A stretch of DNA of 41,120 nt from a virus. A program made the translations under genes and the position numbers. The DNA lies in IMG/VR virus record IMGVR_UViG_3300038701_003007, positions 1-41,120 of that record; one strand, written 5' to 3'. Positions within the stretch are counted from its first letter, which is position 1. Each line of letters begins with the position of its first letter. This document shows positions 1 through 6,763 of this stretch, piece by piece. The notes beneath the pieces are model-generated. The model saw only the letters and a list, made by a program, of their open reading frames with translations, had not been told where the DNA came from and did not search any database.

Positions 1-126
1 CTTTTATTTCTGAGGAGGAAATGATGAAAAATCTTGTAAAAGAATCTATAGGGTGTGAGTTTGGAACACAATCTTTCCCGAGACTTAATTCTCTGGATTA
101 CGACGTACCACTTCCTCTCAAGTCTT
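1..126. repeat. Left copy of terminal direct repeat (circular overlap)
   Basis: These 126 bases are repeated exactly at 40992-41117. The reading frame of the nuclease-motor gene passes through the overlap without a break. This shows a circular or circularly permuted molecule opened at an arbitrary point by assembly, not a biological terminal repeat. Confidence 0.9.
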
Positions 127-1649
127 TTATTGATAGAGTTGCCATCGATCACGGTGACGAACTTTGTACCATTGATTACAAAACAACTTCACAACTATGT
201 AAGGATGAGAATGAGGCAAAGGTAAAATACATGCACCAATCTATTCTACCAGCTCTTTCTCTCGAAGGAATGATCGCACAGAACGATATTTATCCAGATG
301 ATGCCATTACAGAAATGCTGAAAAAATACCCTAAATCTAAAAACGGAGTACGGTTTGCATATTTCTATGAGATAAAATCAAGTAAAAATCGTGATGGAAC
401 TCCTCAGACGCGTCTTTGGAAGATTGACCTTAACAAAATGCGACCATTATATGAAGCAATGATCTACGATCAAATAACAGGCTTTATGAATGCCATACAA
501 GATCCAGAACATATATATCAAATGAATCTGAATGATAATTTCTGTGATAAAGGTGAAATGCTTGACTTCTGGATTAAAAAATACCTGGAAAAAGAAGAAA
601 TAAATTTGCAAGAACAGGAAGCTGCTAAAAAGCAAGAATCAAAAATTGCAATAATTGGAAAAGAACTACTTTCGTCAATCAAAGACGACTCTCAATATTT
701 AACCCTAAAAGATATGGCTGATAAATCACCAGCAGAACGAATCGAATTTAAACTAAAAATTCTTGGATTCCCTGCAAAAATAGAAAAAACAGTAGACTCG
801 TTCTCTTGTATTACATACCTACTGAAACCAATCGCCGCGACTTCTGCTTCTGCTATTGCAAAAAAGCACATGGATATCGCACACGCTCTTGGAGAGGAAT
901 TTGTACGTATTTCTCCAAACCTTGTGCAGATAGAAAATGAATCGTTTATTTCTGTAGAAGTGAACAAGAAAAAAGAGGACCGAAAATTTCCAGGGAAAGC
1001 TGAAAAAATGGACGGTATAGCTCTTGGAATGGATACGATGAACAATAACGTCAGTTGGATGATAGAAGACCACTCGACGCCACACCTGATGATTGCTGGT
1101 GCTACTGGTTCAGGGAAAAGTGTAGCAATTAATTCTATTATCAGACAAGCAACAGAGCAAGGATACAATATCGAAATTCTTGATCCAAAATATGAATTTA
1201 CAGATCATAAAAATTCCATACAAGATGCTGATGATATAGTACTTGTTTTGAATGATCTAGTATGTGAGATGGACAAGCTTTACAGAACAAAGCAAAAAGT
1301 AAAAAAAGTGATTATATTTGATGAAGCCAGTGACATTCTCACTCGTACAAAAATGGACAAGTCAGACAAGACATTAAAAACTCCGAAGGATTGTGTTCTT
1401 TTATTGGCACAGAAAGGTCGAGCCTGTGGAATTCACCTTGTTATGGCATCTCAACGTATTACTGCGAAACTATTCGACGGAGATACAAAGGCAAATTTCG
1501 CCGCTAGGCTGTGTTTGACAACTGCATCGAGTATAGATTCAAAAGTAATGATAGAACAAGAGGGAGCTGAATTTTTGGGTGGTCACGGTGATGCTCTTTA
1601 TGATGATCCGAACTACAAACAACCAGTACGTATTCAATGCTATTCATAA
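3..1649 (+). CDS. RecB-type nuclease fused to FtsK-type DNA translocase (3' part)
   Basis: This is the downstream part of a 675-residue protein that starts at 40613 and crosses the circular junction. Numbering from that start, an IDRV (170-173) followed by IDYKT (184-188) matches the catalytic D and D-x-K of PD-(D/E)XK RecB/Cas4-type nucleases, with GSAFH (61-65) upstream as the usual GxxxH. After a charged linker, about 360-465 resembles the alpha-beta segment before the FtsK/SpoIIIE motor. The motor has Walker A GATGSGKS (493-500), Walker B VIIFDEAS (563-570) and the late FtsK signature IDSKVMIEQEGAEFLGGHGD. No FtsK gamma domain follows. It probably resects DNA while pumping it, partnering the RecT-like protein encoded just upstream. 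The fusion order is unusual and I know no named family with it. Confidence 0.85.
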   Translation, partial: FISEEEMMKNLVKESIGCEFGTQSFPRLNSLDYDVPLPLKSFIDRVAIDHGDELCTIDYKTTSQLCKDENEAKVKYMHQSILPALSLEGMIAQNDIYPDDAITEMLKKYPKSKNGVRFAYFYEIKSSKNRDGTPQTRLWKIDLNKMRPLYEAMIYDQITGFMNAIQDPEHIYQMNLNDNFCDKGEMLDFWIKKYLEKEEINLQEQEAAKKQESKIAIIGKELLSSIKDDSQYLTLKDMADKSPAERIEFKLKILGFPAKIEKTVDSFSCITYLLKPIAATSASAIAKKHMDIAHALGEEFVRISPNLVQIENESFISVEVNKKKEDRKFPGKAEKMDGIALGMDTMNNNVSWMIEDHSTPHLMIAGATGSGKSVAINSIIRQATEQGYNIEILDPKYEFTDHKNSIQDADDIVLVLNDLVCEMDKLYRTKQKVKKVIIFDEASDILTRTKMDKSDKTLKTPKDCVLLLAQKGRACGIHLVMASQRITAKLFDGDTKANFAARLCLTTASSIDSKVMIEQEGAEFLGGHGDALYDDPNYKQPVRIQCYS

Positions 1650-1789
1650 TGAATATACAAAAAATCTTAGACGGCATGGAAGAGTCAAGGATTCGATATG
1701 AAGAATCACTTGCACACTGGATAAAAAGAGAATTTGTAGAGTTGAAAAAATATCAACCATCAATAAAAGGAAAATTGGCAGGAAAATAA
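1649..1789 (+). CDS. Small basic hypothetical protein (46 aa)
   Basis: The start codon overlaps the stop of the nuclease-motor gene by one base (TAATG), indicating translational coupling in one operon. The product is charged and mostly helical in appearance (EESRIRYEES, then HWIKREFVELKK) with a basic C-terminus. I recognise no family. It could be an accessory factor of the nuclease-motor, but only position supports that. Confidence 0.6.
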   Translation: MNIQKILDGMEESRIRYEESLAHWIKREFVELKKYQPSIKGKLAGK

Positions 1790-1812
1790 AAAATATTCAT
1801 TAAAAGTTTCTC

Positions 1813-1983
1813 ATGAAAAAAACATTAAAAATACTTAGGTCTGCATGGAATGGCGGACATACAGACACAGAGGTTGAAAATAATCTTAAAAACATACGAA
1901 AAGACGAACTAATAGATTTTATTTGCTGGAACTTCAACCGAGGAAAATTTACATCTTTAATTATTACAAAAAATGAAAAATAG
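1813..1983 (+). CDS. Small hypothetical protein (56 aa)
   Basis: The ATG lies 23 bases after the previous stop, without a Shine-Dalgarno site. The 56 residues are basic at the start (MKKTLKILR) and contain a WNGGHTDTE segment and a WNFNRGKF segment. I recognise no family. It overlaps the next reading frame by 11 bases. Confidence 0.55.
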   Translation: MKKTLKILRSAWNGGHTDTEVENNLKNIRKDELIDFICWNFNRGKFTSLIITKNEK

Positions 1984-2191
1984 ACTTTCACACAAAGAAA
2001 ACAGAGAATCAAAAATGCGAGTTTCTCACACAATTACCTACTTAGATTCTCAGAAAAATTTAAATGAGGTAAAAATAGATACACAACTTAGATTCCTTAT
2101 AAGGGAAATAAGAAGCACAATTACAGATATAAAAATTCAGGATGAAAAGAATGAGATTGTCGGAGGAGACGAAATATTTACTAATAAATAA
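1973..2191 (+). CDS. Hypothetical protein (72 aa)
   Basis: Two starts are possible: the ATG at 1973, overlapping the previous gene by 11 bases, or an internal ATG at 2015, after which the sequence becomes a more ordinary alternating pattern (MRVSHTITYLDSQ). The second would give 58 residues. The product looks like a small beta-alpha protein of unknown function in the same operon. Confidence 0.5.
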   Translation: MKNRLSHKENRESKMRVSHTITYLDSQKNLNEVKIDTQLRFLIREIRSTITDIKIQDEKNEIVGGDEIFTNK

Positions 2192-2196
2192 TCATT

Positions 2197-2508
2197 ATGA
2201 AAAAACAAACTTTAAAAGAATTTCTTGATTCAGGAGGAAGACTTGAAGCTGGAAATTCTGATCATATAGAAATGTATCATGAGGCACTTAGAAAGGAATT
2301 TAAGACAGTTGATATAAATGAAAAAACTGAATATGAGGCAATTTGTAGACATTGCCTTACAAGAAGCGAATGGGATGAAAGTGAAGTTTCATGTATCAGA
2401 GAGATATTCAAAAAAATAACAGATATTCCACAAGATATGATTGATTGTGGCCTCGAACCAAAAGAATTATATAAATGTAAAAAGTGTAAAAAAGTATCCT
2501 ATTTATAA
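2197..2508 (+). CDS. Small protein with zinc-binding cysteine pairs (103 aa)
   Basis: A CRHC pair near residue 49 and a CKKC pair near 95, with further cysteines between, suggest a small zinc-binding fold. The N-terminal half is helical and acidic (KEFLDSGGRLEAG). I do not recognise the family. It lies five bases after the previous gene and 18 before the membrane protease gene in the same operon. Confidence 0.6.
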   Translation: MKKQTLKEFLDSGGRLEAGNSDHIEMYHEALRKEFKTVDINEKTEYEAICRHCLTRSEWDESEVSCIREIFKKITDIPQDMIDCGLEPKELYKCKKCKKVSYL

Positions 2509-2526
2509 AATAAAATTTAAAAACTT

Positions 2527-3063
2527 ATGACAAATGTATCTAAAAAAATCCTACTACTTTCTATTGTAGTAACGTTAATATCGTATTTTATGTTTAAATC
2601 CATAGAAGCAAAAACGACTTTCTTTTCAATAGCACTATTCGCTTCAATCGAAGAAATTACAAAAGGTCTGACCTACGCTCTAAGTACAAAAATAAAAAAA
2701 TGCGACAATTTATTCACAAGATCTTTTCTTATCGGACTGGGATTTTCTATCTCAGAAGTAGTAATACGCTACGTTCAACTTTTCCTTATGGGAAAAATAC
2801 CATTGTTCTTTCTCATTATCTACGGAGCTAATACCTTTATAATGATCACAATGGCACACACAGTATTTTCTTATATATTTATAAGCGGAATACAACAAAA
2901 CAGATTATTTTTATTCCTATCAGCTATTGGACTTCACACAATACATAATCTCATATCATTCGGTGGATATCGTCTTCTAACTGCAGGTTTAATTGTTCTA
3001 TACACTTCATTTATTTTCTACTTTTATTTTTTAAATCATCACAGATGCTCAATAAAATCATAG
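2527..3063 (+). CDS. PrsW-type intramembrane protease
   Basis: This 178-residue, strongly hydrophobic protein has about five to six membrane helices and carries the three motifs expected of PrsW-family glutamic/metallo intramembrane proteases in the right order: EEITK (42-46, EExxK), FSISE (73-77, FxxxE) and HTIHN (137-141, HxxxN), with an extra histidine at 111. Bacillus PrsW cuts an anti-sigma factor, releasing a sigma factor. In a phage the target is unknown: host transcription control, cleavage of a host membrane protein, or modification of the envelope are all possible. It lies directly before a 31-residue membrane peptide and a membrane-anchored hydrolase-like gene, so a role at the cell envelope is plausible. 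The assignment rests on motifs, not overall similarity. Confidence 0.68.
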   Translation: MTNVSKKILLLSIVVTLISYFMFKSIEAKTTFFSIALFASIEEITKGLTYALSTKIKKCDNLFTRSFLIGLGFSISEVVIRYVQLFLMGKIPLFFLIIYGANTFIMITMAHTVFSYIFISGIQQNRLFLFLSAIGLHTIHNLISFGGYRLLTAGLIVLYTSFIFYFYFLNHHRCSIKS

Positions 3064-3140
3064 GATTATTCCTACTATTCTGTGCATTGCTTTCTATATG
3101 GGGAGCAGTATACAACTTTATTACAATTATTAATCAATAG
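3045..3140 (+). CDS. 31-residue single-span membrane peptide
   Basis: It overlaps the end of the protease gene by 19 bases in another frame and ends four bases before the next gene. After MLNK comes one hydrophobic helix (IIGLFLLFCALLSIWGAVY) and a short polar end. Such peptides next to envelope genes can act as holin-like or regulatory partners, but nothing here proves a function. Confidence 0.5.
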   Translation: MLNKIIGLFLLFCALLSIWGAVYNFITIINQ

Positions 3141-3143
3141 ATC

Positions 3144-4013
3144 ATGCAAAATTTAAACTTTGGCGAAAGAAAAATGATAAAATCATACGCAAAAATGACC
3201 TTCATGGCACTCGGTTTAGTATTCTTGTTTCTTATGGTTGTCGGTGTAGTAAAAACCGTTCAGGCGTACAGACAGGCATCATTAAATCAGTCACAAATTG
3301 ACCAGGCGGTAAACTCGAAACTTTTCCAAGAAATAGAATCTATTAAAAAATCTCTTTCGGAAAAACAAAATGGACTTCATCAAACAAATAATTTGATAAA
3401 AAAACAGGAAAAAACAGACATTACACCAGTCGAGAAGACTTGGCTTCGTGTAAAAGACATTCCTTCTACTGAAGTTGCAAAAAATTCTAAAGGAGAAAAA
3501 TTTATCACATTTCCTGACACATCAGACACAGGAGGAATTCTTCCAGCAATGTACATGATAAAAAACCACTTTAACTCACCAATAGATGACTTTGGATTGT
3601 ACACAATGGCAACAAAATCACATGAACTAGGTATAAATCCGACAATTCCTTTTTGTATAGCTGTAGCAGATTCTCAACTAGGAACACAGGGGAAAGGAGC
3701 TAAAACAAAAAACCCTTGTAATCTTGGAAACAATGACAGAGGAGACACTATGAAGTTTGACAGATACGTGGATGGTCTTACTGCTTGTGTTGAACAACTG
3801 GACAGACCTCAATACAAAAATACAGATACAGTTGGAGAGCTTAGTAATGGAGGAAGGATAATGCTTGGATTGAAACCAGACAGTGGAGACTGGGGAAAAG
3901 GTGACAAAGTCTGGGCAACGAGCACAGAGAATCACTTTGTTAATGTCACAAGATGTATCAGGGAAGTCGAAAAAGACAAAACAATTGACCAAAACTTTAA
4001 ATTTAAAAATTAA
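3144..4013 (+). CDS. Membrane-anchored lysozyme-like cell-wall hydrolase
   Basis: This 289-residue protein has an N-terminal membrane helix (about residues 18-38), a helical stalk to about 95, and a C-terminal domain like the lytic transglycosylase/glucosaminidase fold. The stretch ADSQLGTQGKGAKTKNPCN, then LGNN, then a YVDGLTACVEQL helix, follows the usual arrangement of this fold. The position where such enzymes have a glutamate (ES..G) is an aspartate here (ADSQLG), so activity may be altered or the glutamate at SHELG may serve. A start at 3174 is also possible. Being encoded among early genes, apart from the late endolysin, it may act during infection rather than final lysis. Confidence 0.6.
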   Translation: MQNLNFGERKMIKSYAKMTFMALGLVFLFLMVVGVVKTVQAYRQASLNQSQIDQAVNSKLFQEIESIKKSLSEKQNGLHQTNNLIKKQEKTDITPVEKTWLRVKDIPSTEVAKNSKGEKFITFPDTSDTGGILPAMYMIKNHFNSPIDDFGLYTMATKSHELGINPTIPFCIAVADSQLGTQGKGAKTKNPCNLGNNDRGDTMKFDRYVDGLTACVEQLDRPQYKNTDTVGELSNGGRIMLGLKPDSGDWGKGDKVWATSTENHFVNVTRCIREVEKDKTIDQNFKFKN

Positions 4014-4024
4014 TTACAAATAAC

Positions 4025-4267
4025 ATGAGTAAAAAATACACTTATGATGAACTAAAAAAGAAGTACAATAATGCAAAATCTACTATATGGAACAGGGAAG
4101 AAAAGATCAGAAAAATGGAGGCTTTGGCAGATGGAAAACTTCCACTTGAAAGAGAAATAAAGCCAAGGCGTACAAAAAAGAGCATAAAGGAAAGCAAAGA
4201 ATTTCGATTGATTCAAGTGGTTTCATTTATAGAGTTCATACTTATTATATACTTATTAATTTCATAA
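4025..4267 (+). CDS. Basic tail-anchored membrane protein (80 aa)
   Basis: A charged helical N-terminal part rich in lysine (YDELKKKYNNAKS) leads to a single C-terminal hydrophobic helix (VVSFIEFILIIYLLIS) with almost nothing after it, so the protein is probably tail-anchored with its bulk in the cytoplasm. I recognise no family. It follows the hydrolase-like gene by 12 bases in the same operon. Confidence 0.6.
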   Translation: MSKKYTYDELKKKYNNAKSTIWNREEKIRKMEALADGKLPLEREIKPRRTKKSIKESKEFRLIQVVSFIEFILIIYLLIS

Positions 4268-4269
4268 CA

Positions 4270-4536
4270 ATGAAAAACACAAAAAAAATTCTTGCTACTT
4301 ACAAAGCAGAGGTTTCTACAAAGAAAACTATAAAAATAACAATGCCTAAATATAGGGCTGGTCAAGAAATTGTCCTAAACTTACAAGAGCATTACGGAGC
4401 TTCTACTTGTCACCCATTTACAGTTTCTGTTACATCAGGTAAATATTGCTACGACTATAAATTTTGGAGGTATTACTTCACAGGTCTTGATGTATATCTA
4501 TCAGAAGAATACCTTGATAAGAATATTTTAAAATAG
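4270..4536 (+). CDS. Hypothetical protein (88 aa)
   Basis: A basic N-terminus is followed by a region rich in beta-forming and aromatic residues (YCYDYKFWRYYF). No membrane helix or known motif is visible. It is the last gene before a new promoter, whose -35 region begins two bases after this gene's TAG stop. Confidence 0.55.
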   Translation: MKNTKKILATYKAEVSTKKTIKITMPKYRAGQEIVLNLQEHYGASTCHPFTVSVTSGKYCYDYKFWRYYFTGLDVYLSEEYLDKNILK

Positions 4537-4538
4537 AC

Positions 4539-4567
4539 TTGCACTCGTGAATTTCGTATGTTAGTAT
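4539..4567 (+). promoter_or_regulatory. Sigma70-like promoter, cassette copy A
   Basis: TTGCAC and TAGTAT are separated by 17 bp, with an extended -10 TG. The spacer contains TTTCGTATGTTA, shared with the promoters at 39533 and 40554. The element begins at the stop codon of the previous gene (AATAGACTTG), exactly as at the other two. It drives 4593-5432. Confidence 0.75.
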
Positions 4568-4592
4568 AATTTCGTCATTTAATAACTATGCC

Positions 4593-4784
4593 ATGAATAA
4601 GCAAAACACACACCGTCGAATTATGCACGAAAAAGTAAATCGTGTACCAGACAGAAAAGAGCTATTACAAAACAAAATAAATCTTGAGATCAAAAGATCG
4701 AGTCAATTTATTCCACCTGTAATAAAAAATACACTTGATATAAATCTTGATAATATAAATAAACTTTTACTACTTAAAATCTAA
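4593..4784 (+). CDS. Basic hypothetical protein (63 aa)
   Basis: First gene after the cassette A promoter. It is highly basic, with an N-terminus rich in H, R and K (KQNTHRRIMHEKVNR) and a C-terminal helix of alternating N, L and I residues. Nucleic-acid binding is possible from charge alone. The leader has TTTAATAACTATGCC rather than the CTTAACCACTA motif. Confidence 0.55.
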   Translation: MNKQNTHRRIMHEKVNRVPDRKELLQNKINLEIKRSSQFIPPVIKNTLDINLDNINKLLLLKI

Positions 4785-4791
4785 GCTACAC

Positions 4792-4980
4792 ATGGATTAC
4801 TTAACTACAAAACAATTTTGCGACGAACTAGAAAAAAAAGGAGTTGTAATGAAAATCCCAAATTTAACACGGATTATCAAGGCAGGAAAAATCGAAGCAA
4901 AAAAAGCCTCTCACAGCTTCTCTGATCGTTTCAGGTATATGATACCTCGGAATCAGTTAGAAAAGTTCACCACGGTTTAA
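4792..4980 (+). CDS. Small helix-turn-helix DNA-binding protein (excisionase-like)
   Basis: The 62-residue protein begins YLTTKQFCDEL and continues IPNLTRIIKAGKIEAKK and ends RYMIPRNQLEKF, the pattern of MerR-like HTH_17/excisionase small DNA-binding proteins: helix, turn, recognition helix, then a wing placing an arginine-rich strand. It could be a transcription regulator of the early genes or an architectural factor. No integrase is seen, so a true excisionase role is less likely. Confidence 0.62.
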   Translation: MDYLTTKQFCDELEKKGVVMKIPNLTRIIKAGKIEAKKASHSFSDRFRYMIPRNQLEKFTTV

Positions 4981-4993
4981 TTTCAACCTTTAA

Positions 4994-5006
4994 CTTAACC
5001 ACTAAG
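4994..5006 (+). promoter_or_regulatory. Leader motif CTTAACCACTAAG before the HD gene
   Basis: An exact 13-base copy of the motif lies directly against the ATG at 5007. It is fully complementary to the 5' part of the proposed small RNA at 39044-39111. The outer CTTA and TAAG could also pair around an ACCAC loop. Confidence 0.6.
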
Positions 5007-5432
5007 ATGATACAATATAACGATAGAATAATGTCGGCTATTGCATTTGGAGCACAAGCACACGGAAAAACACTTGATGATGGAGGAAATAATTATTTTC
5101 TTGCTCATTGTCTAAAAGTTGGAGAAGCTCTTATGGTGCTTACTCACAATGAAGATGTTATAATTGCTGGAATACTTCATGATACGATTGAAGATACAGA
5201 AACCACGTATGATGATATTTCTAAAGAATTTGGTATCACAGTTGCTAACCTTGTAAAAGAAGTTACCCATGTTGGTAATAAGAAGGAAGGATACAGCTTT
5301 CCAAACCTAAAAACACCAGAAGGAGTTTTAATTAAACTTATTGATCGAGGATCTAACATATCACGAATGGATTGCTGGAATAAAAAAAGACAGCAAAGAT
5401 ACATAAAAAAGACTTGCTTTTGGAATAAATAA
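5007..5432 (+). CDS. Small HD-domain alarmone hydrolase (SpoT/MESH1-like)
   Basis: The 141-residue protein matches the (p)ppGpp hydrolase fold of SpoT and MESH1: H34, the H58-D59 pair in ILHDTIEDT, E62-D63, and D113 in LIDRGSN, spaced as in the metal-binding set of the family. It would remove the 3' pyrophosphate from ppGpp or related nucleotides. It ends soon after the last metal ligand and is shorter than MESH1 (about 180 residues), so it is minimal or truncated at the C-terminus. In a phage it could quench the stringent response or neutralise an alarmone-type defence (toxSAS). It is the last gene of the rightward block and has the exact leader motif against its start. Confidence 0.75.
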   Translation: MIQYNDRIMSAIAFGAQAHGKTLDDGGNNYFLAHCLKVGEALMVLTHNEDVIIAGILHDTIEDTETTYDDISKEFGITVANLVKEVTHVGNKKEGYSFPNLKTPEGVLIKLIDRGSNISRMDCWNKKRQQRYIKKTCFWNK

Positions 5433-5469
5433 ATATTACATTCCTTATGAAAGGAAACTTTCTCACGGC

Positions 5470-5503
5470 AAAAAAACCAGGTTTAATTACTTGGTTTTTT
5501 TGT
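5470..5503. terminator. Bidirectional intrinsic terminator
   Basis: AAAAAAACCAGGT, a short TTAATT loop, then ACTTGGTTTTTTT forms a stem flanked by an A tract and a T tract, so it works in both directions. It sits between the end of the rightward early block and the end of the leftward late block. Confidence 0.85.
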
Positions 5504-5508
5504 GTCTT

Positions 5509-6186
5509 TTATTCTAATATAATCTTTTGACCATCTACAAGAAATGCCTTCCCTGATAGCTCTCCGTTTAATCTTCCGAGAGTTCTTTCTGCATCAAGTA
5601 TTGTTTGAACTACAAGACCTTCATTTATGTGTAAAATTGCGTTACAAACCTCCTCTATTGAAGAGAAAGAGCTTCCTAGGCATATTTGGTCGACACTCGA
5701 CATAAAAACCTTTACATGGTCGCTGTGCCATTGGTTGAATTTTGTTATAACAATCTCTGGGATCATGTTTCTTCTCCATTCAGATTCGTAGTCATCAACA
5801 AGCTTCATAACTGCGTTTACATATATGTCACGAACTCCTGCGTGTTCTTTTTTATGTACAGCTTCCTCAGTTGCCTTTTTCATAACCTCATGCCAATTTC
5901 TAAACTTCACCCTTAAAAGCATTTTAACAAGACGTGTTCTCTGTTCTGCAAATTTCATTTGACCATAAGCAGCAGACACTCCTTTCGAAGAAATAAACAC
6001 ACGAATTCCTGGAACAGTTACCTTTTTATATCTATCTATAGTATTGAAAAAGTTATGACTATTAGGATTTGTAACATCCTTTGTAACTATTACTTTATAG
6101 AAATATTTGTATAAGAAATACAAGCACATTCCAGCGAAAACAGTCATGAAACCGTAATCAACAATAAAATCAAGAAGTTCTTTCAC
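5509..6186 (-). CDS. Membrane-anchored protein next to the endolysin
   Basis: The 225-residue product has one N-terminal membrane helix (about residues 10-31, FMTVFAGMCLYFLYKYF) and a long mostly helical soluble part containing VKFRNWHEVMKKATEEAV. It is the last gene of the leftward late block, one base after the amidase gene. Position suggests lysis control (a holin with one span, or a spanin-like factor), yet 225 residues is long for a holin. I recognise no family. Confidence 0.55.
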   Translation of the reverse strand: MKELLDFIVDYGFMTVFAGMCLYFLYKYFYKVIVTKDVTNPNSHNFFNTIDRYKKVTVPGIRVFISSKGVSAAYGQMKFAEQRTRLVKMLLRVKFRNWHEVMKKATEEAVHKKEHAGVRDIYVNAVMKLVDDYESEWRRNMIPEIVITKFNQWHSDHVKVFMSSVDQICLGSSFSSIEEVCNAILHINEGLVVQTILDAERTLGRLNGELSGKAFLVDGQKIILE

Positions 6187-6187
6187 G

Positions 6188-6754
6188 TTATTTGTTTAAA
6201 TTATACATTCTATATATCATAACTGCCATCTCTTCCTTTGTAATTGGTGCCTGAGGTGCCGCCCACTGCGTTGCAATCTTTTTTTCGATACACCATTCCA
6301 CAGCCTCCTTTGCCCATGGCGACACGAGGTCCTTTTTATCATCGAGAATATCTTTCAGAAGCCCTTTTGTAATTTTATTCCCAGGGCACGATTTATATGT
6401 TGCATAATCCCTGTGAAACATTACGTTTTCCTTTTCTATATTATGTCTTTTCATGATGTCTTTCAATAGAATTTTAAGGCTTTCTATTTGTTCTTTCGTT
6501 GGATTTTCAACATCAAAGTTTCCTTCTAGCATGATTCCAATACTCAACTCATTCATATTTTGCTGATAGCAATGAGCGCCTCTCTGTCCTTCGTGTCGTC
6601 CTTTTTTAACAATTCCAGCAGGATTGATTGTATATTGGTATCCAATCATTCCCCAACCTCTTGAAATGTGGTTTCTGTTTATTGCGTCGAACTGATCGTC
6701 ATTTTTATATCTTGATACTAAACTATGATGTAGGATTATGTGTGTTTTTTTCAT
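6188..6754 (-). CDS. N-acetylmuramoyl-L-alanine amidase with C-terminal SLH domain (endolysin)
   Basis: The N-terminal 140 residues form an Amidase_2/PGRP domain: H9/H10 in ILHHS, a central YQYTINPAG strand region, and H114 with C123 in HRDYATYKSCPG give the zinc site. It would cut the bond between muramic acid and L-alanine of peptidoglycan at lysis. Residues 145-188 (SPWAKEAVEWC to ITKEEMAVMIYRM) match a single S-layer homology repeat, which binds pyruvylated secondary wall polymers. A single SLH repeat on a phage endolysin implies a host with an SLH-anchored S-layer. No signal peptide is seen, so release would need a holin. Confidence 0.9.
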   Translation of the reverse strand: MKKTHIILHHSLVSRYKNDDQFDAINRNHISRGWGMIGYQYTINPAGIVKKGRHEGQRGAHCYQQNMNELSIGIMLEGNFDVENPTKEQIESLKILLKDIMKRHNIEKENVMFHRDYATYKSCPGNKITKGLLKDILDDKKDLVSPWAKEAVEWCIEKKIATQWAAPQAPITKEEMAVMIYRMYNLNK

Positions 6755-6763
6755 AATGTAAAA

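Noticed and set aside
1-126. True terminal repeat of the packaged phage DNA
   Set aside because: The repeat is short, lies inside a coding gene and keeps its frame when closed, as expected from an assembly overlap of a circular map.
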